Shown: positions 61,715-64,000 of the stretch, one piece after another
Position numbering within the stretch: the stretch's first letter is position 1
Layout: each line of letters starts with the position of its first letter
NCBI RefSeq assembly: GCF_030027245.1
Contig: NZ_JASERT010000001.1
Location: 124,001-188,000, forward strand
From: Asticcacaulis sp. EMRT-3
Lineage (GTDB): Bacteria > Pseudomonadota > Alphaproteobacteria > Caulobacterales > Caulobacteraceae
Length of the DNA: 64,000 bases
Direction: 5' to 3'
Notes under the pieces: model-generated
Database searches by the model: none
Told to the model about the DNA's origin: nothing
The model's input: the letters and a program-made list of their open reading frames with translations, nothing else
Translations under genes and position numbers: made by a program

Positions 61715-62294
61715 CTTTTGAGGCCGCGGACAGATTACGGATACGAAAATATTTCATCCGGCATCAATAGCATTGGCTTCCCCGGCGGCATGGTGACGAG
61801 CGGCTTCGTGATACATTACACCATGCGATTTGTCCGCGCTCAACTACATACACTATGCATGGGGACTGCGCGCTCGGTGGGATCGTTCCTGTTGATGGCG
61901 GGCGTGGCGTCGCTGTCACAATACCAGCATCATCACCCATCAATCGCGGGCGACTTCCAGGCCCAGGACATGCTCATCCCCACACCGAGGTACGAGCTTT
62001 TTCCGCTAAGCCATCAAGCCTGTCGCATGTCTGGTTTCGGGCTGGTTTTAATTGAAACGTAACCACAACGACTCCATTTCCGCAATGGGCCTAAGCAGTC
62101 GGCAATCGATTAAATGGCTCTCACATCGCCTTCAAAATACGGGTTCAGCGAATCAATATCTTCGCGTTTTGGAGCAGTCAGCATAGCCAAAATGCAAATT
62201 ATAGATTGTGAAATATTTCCCAATCTACTTCCGATAGCGCAATGTGCGCGTCTTAACGCTAAAATCTGCGTGTCTTAATGCTAACGCACACGGA
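61715..62294. other. Gap of 580 bp before tRNA-Arg(CCU)
   Basis: A frame at 61718-62062 (about 114 codons, alternative ATG at 61824) encodes a sequence with one hydrophobic patch ([14 protein letters not shown]) but no family likeness, atypical codon choice and no ribosome site, so it is not called. The DNA from 62060 to 62290 is AT-rich and contains a short near-direct repeat (CGTGTCTTAA-type words at 62249 and 62270). Nothing else is seen. Confidence 0.4.
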
Positions 62295-62371
62295 TGGCGA
62301 CCCCTGAGGGACTCGAACCCCCGACCTCTGCTTTAGGAAAGCCTTGCTCTATCCGGCTGAGCTAAGGGGCC
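62295..62371 (-). tRNA. tRNA-Arg (CCU), with weak anticodon stem
   Basis: The minus strand gives acceptor GGCCCCT/AGGGGTC, D-arm GCTCAGCCGGATAGAGC, loop TTCCTAA with anticodon CCT, T-arm with GGTTCGAGTCC, and encoded CCA. In the anticodon stem AGGCT against AGCAG only the inner three pairs form; the two outer positions are purine-purine mismatches. Otherwise it is standard. Confidence 0.85.
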
Positions 62372-62642
62372 ATGCGGCTCGTCTTTACACAAAGCTGCGC
62401 GGTGTGAGAAGCACAAGCCGACGCTTTTTTCGTGCATAAGCGCAAATCACGCCGTCTGTATGGTTAATCTGGTCGGGGCCTACAAAATATGGTATAGAAT
62501 ATAATCGGAACGAATCAACATCACTGATTCGTACATGGTTTGTTGCCGTCCCGTTCGGCTGGGCGGTAACGACTCGTTTACACACCGCAAAATCTCCAAC
62601 TTTCATTTTGCCAAAAGCCCTTCGCACGCTTATGAAGAGCGC

Positions 62643-64000
62643 GTGACCGATCTTGCCCCCACCGAACCGTCCGCCGCCCTGCCGCTGATCCATGCTGTCA
62701 GCGACGCCAGGCTCATGGCTGTGCTTGGCCCCACCAATACCGGCAAAACCCATTACGCTATCGAGCGCATGTGCGGCTATGCGTCTGGCATGATCGGCCT
62801 GCCCTTGAGGCTGCTGGCGCGTGAGATTTACGAGCGCGTGGTGGCCATCAAGGGCGTCAATGCCGTGGCCCTGATCACCGGCGAGGAAAAGATCATTCCG
62901 CGCCTGCCGTCCTATTTCGTCTGCACGGTCGAGGCCATGCCGCTGGAGCGCAGCGTCGATTTCCTGTGCGTCGATGAAATTCAGCTCTGCGGCGATGCCG
63001 AGCGCGGTCATGTGTTCACCGATCGGTTGCTGCATGCGCGCGGCCGTTTTGAAACCCTGTTCCTCGGCGCGGCTACCTTCCGGCCCCTGTTTCATCGCCT
63101 GTTTCCGGGCGCTGCCATCATGATGCGCGACCGGCTGTCGCATCTCAGCTATGCCGGTCAGAAGAAGCTGACGCGCCTGCCCAAGCGCACGGCCATCGTC
63201 GCCTTTTCGACCGAAAAAGTCTATGCGATCGCCGAACTGATCCGCCGTCAGCGCGGTGGGGCGGCCGTCGTGATGGGCGGCCTTTCACCGAAAACCCGCA
63301 ATGCCCAGGTCGATCTGTTTCAGCGCGGCGAGGTCGATTTTCTGGTCGCCACCGATGCCATCGGCATGGGGCTGAATATGGATATTCAGCATGTCGCTTT
63401 TTCGGGTCTGAACAAGTTTGACGGCAAGTCATCGCGCCACCTGACGGCGCAGGAAATCGGCCAGATCGCCGGACGGGCAGGGCGGCATATGCAGGACGGC
63501 ACGTTTGGCGTGACCGGCGAATGCCACGAGCTTGACGAAGATCTGGTTCACGCCATCGAAAATCACCAGTTCACCCCGCTCGATGCGGCGCAATGGCGTA
63601 ACCACAAGCTCGATTTCTCGACGCTTGACGCCCTGCTGAAAAGCCTGACCCTGCCGTCGCATACGCCGGGCCTGCACCTGGCCAAGGAGGCGCTCGACGA
63701 AAAGGCCTTGCGCGCCCTGGCGCAGGACGAAGAGATCGCCGCCAAGATCCGCAATCCGGTGTCGCTGCGCGCCCTGTGGGAAGCCTGCCAGTTGCCTGAT
63801 TTCCGCAAAGTCGGCCTTGATGAATATCTGAAGCTGGTCAGCTTCCTGTTCTGGTCGCGCCTGTCGCCCGACGGCCTGATTCCCGAAGAATGGTTCGAGG
63901 CGCAACTGGACGATCTCGATAAGATGGCCAATTCTGACAACTCCACCAGTGACATTGACACGCTGTCGTCGCGCCTGTCGGGCGTGCGCACCCTGTCCTA
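62643..64000 (+). CDS. Suv3-like DExH-box RNA helicase (3' end outside window)
   Basis: The frame is open to the window end (about 452 codons). Helicase motifs are present: I MAVLGPTNTGKTHYAIE, II FLCVDEIQLCGD (DEIQ box), III GAATFRP, V VATDAIGMGLNMDIQHV and VI IGQIAGRAGRHMQDG. The LPLRLLAREIYERV and FSGLNKFDGKSSRHLT segments are specific to the SUPV3L1/Suv3 group of superfamily 2, which in mitochondria unwinds RNA for degradation. Alphaproteobacterial members are cytoplasmic, and a role in RNA turnover is inferred. GTG at 62643 is chosen; ATG at 62535 is in frame and would add 36 residues. Confidence 0.9.
   Translation, partial: MTDLAPTEPSAALPLIHAVSDARLMAVLGPTNTGKTHYAIERMCGYASGMIGLPLRLLAREIYERVVAIKGVNAVALITGEEKIIPRLPSYFVCTVEAMPLERSVDFLCVDEIQLCGDAERGHVFTDRLLHARGRFETLFLGAATFRPLFHRLFPGAAIMMRDRLSHLSYAGQKKLTRLPKRTAIVAFSTEKVYAIAELIRRQRGGAAVVMGGLSPKTRNAQVDLFQRGEVDFLVATDAIGMGLNMDIQHVAFSGLNKFDGKSSRHLTAQEIGQIAGRAGRHMQDGTFGVTGECHELDEDLVHAIENHQFTPLDAAQWRNHKLDFSTLDALLKSLTLPSHTPGLHLAKEALDEKALRALAQDEEIAAKIRNPVSLRALWEACQLPDFRKVGLDEYLKLVSFLFWSRLSPDGLIPEEWFEAQLDDLDKMANSDNSTSDIDTLSSRLSGVRTLS

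Noticed and set aside
61718..62062. 114-codon frame after the response regulator
   Set aside because: No family likeness, no ribosome site, atypical composition; kept only as a note in the gap description.

Overview
The window looks like chromosomal DNA of an alphaproteobacterium, most likely of the Caulobacteraceae (Asticcacaulis- or Caulobacter-like). This is inferred from the rpmH-rnpA-yidC-engB-argB-HAD phosphatase-dapD gene order, GC-rich codon use, a large TonB-dependent receptor and many two-component proteins. No taxonomic marker such as 16S rRNA is present, so the placement is tentative.

Layout. 1-3.4 kb: the 3' end of clpB, a repeat-flanked DUF559 nuclease cassette, and an IS481-family insertion sequence sitting on the stop codon of an MscS channel gene. 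3.5-16.3 kb: a housekeeping block with tRNA-Glu, dapD, a DUF2145 pair, a HAD phosphatase, argB, engB, yidC, rnpA and rpmH, then a histidine kinase, gamma-glutamyltransferase and two tRNAs around an AT-rich gap. 16.4-21.7 kb: small regulatory and redox genes (Hpt, ferredoxin, S1/P1 nuclease, Nudix, LysR, GNAT, a quinone-reductase-like/HxlR divergent pair). 21.8-25.6 kb: a D-galactonate operon (dgoD, lactonase, dgoK, dgoA). 25.8-31.6 kb: fadA-fadB, a metC-like lyase and surE. 31.6-53.5 kb: a catabolic region. 53.5-64 kb: a Na+/H+ antiporter, a kinase-Hpt-EAL hybrid, a TadG-like gene overlapping a response regulator, tRNA-Arg and a Suv3-like helicase cut by the window end.

The most unusual part is the 31.6-53.5 kb catabolic region. 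It combines outer-membrane uptake (TonB receptor), two inner-membrane carriers (MFS and BASS), a Rieske oxygenase with a separate FMN/2Fe-2S reductase, a LigB-type extradiol dioxygenase, a TauD-type dioxygenase, two VOC proteins, SDR and MDR dehydrogenases, an AtzA/TrzN-like amidohydrolase, an allophanate-hydrolase-like amidase and two acetamidase/formamidase homologues. One of these homologues is fused in frame behind a complete AraC-family regulator (784 residues). A second, unfused AraC/acetamidase pair lies 3.4 kb away. I infer catabolism of an unidentified aromatic or N-containing amide compound, possibly sensed by a regulator-enzyme chimera.

A second notable pattern is a 113-bp repeat with five copies. 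It is bounded by CTAG and always lies in the same polarity directly after a gene, supplying that gene's TAG stop codon (clpB, argB, nhaP-like; a 13-bp remnant follows the amidohydrolase). The IS481-family element also inserted at TCTAGA and borrows its transposase stop from the target. Several other intergenic inverted-repeat families are present.
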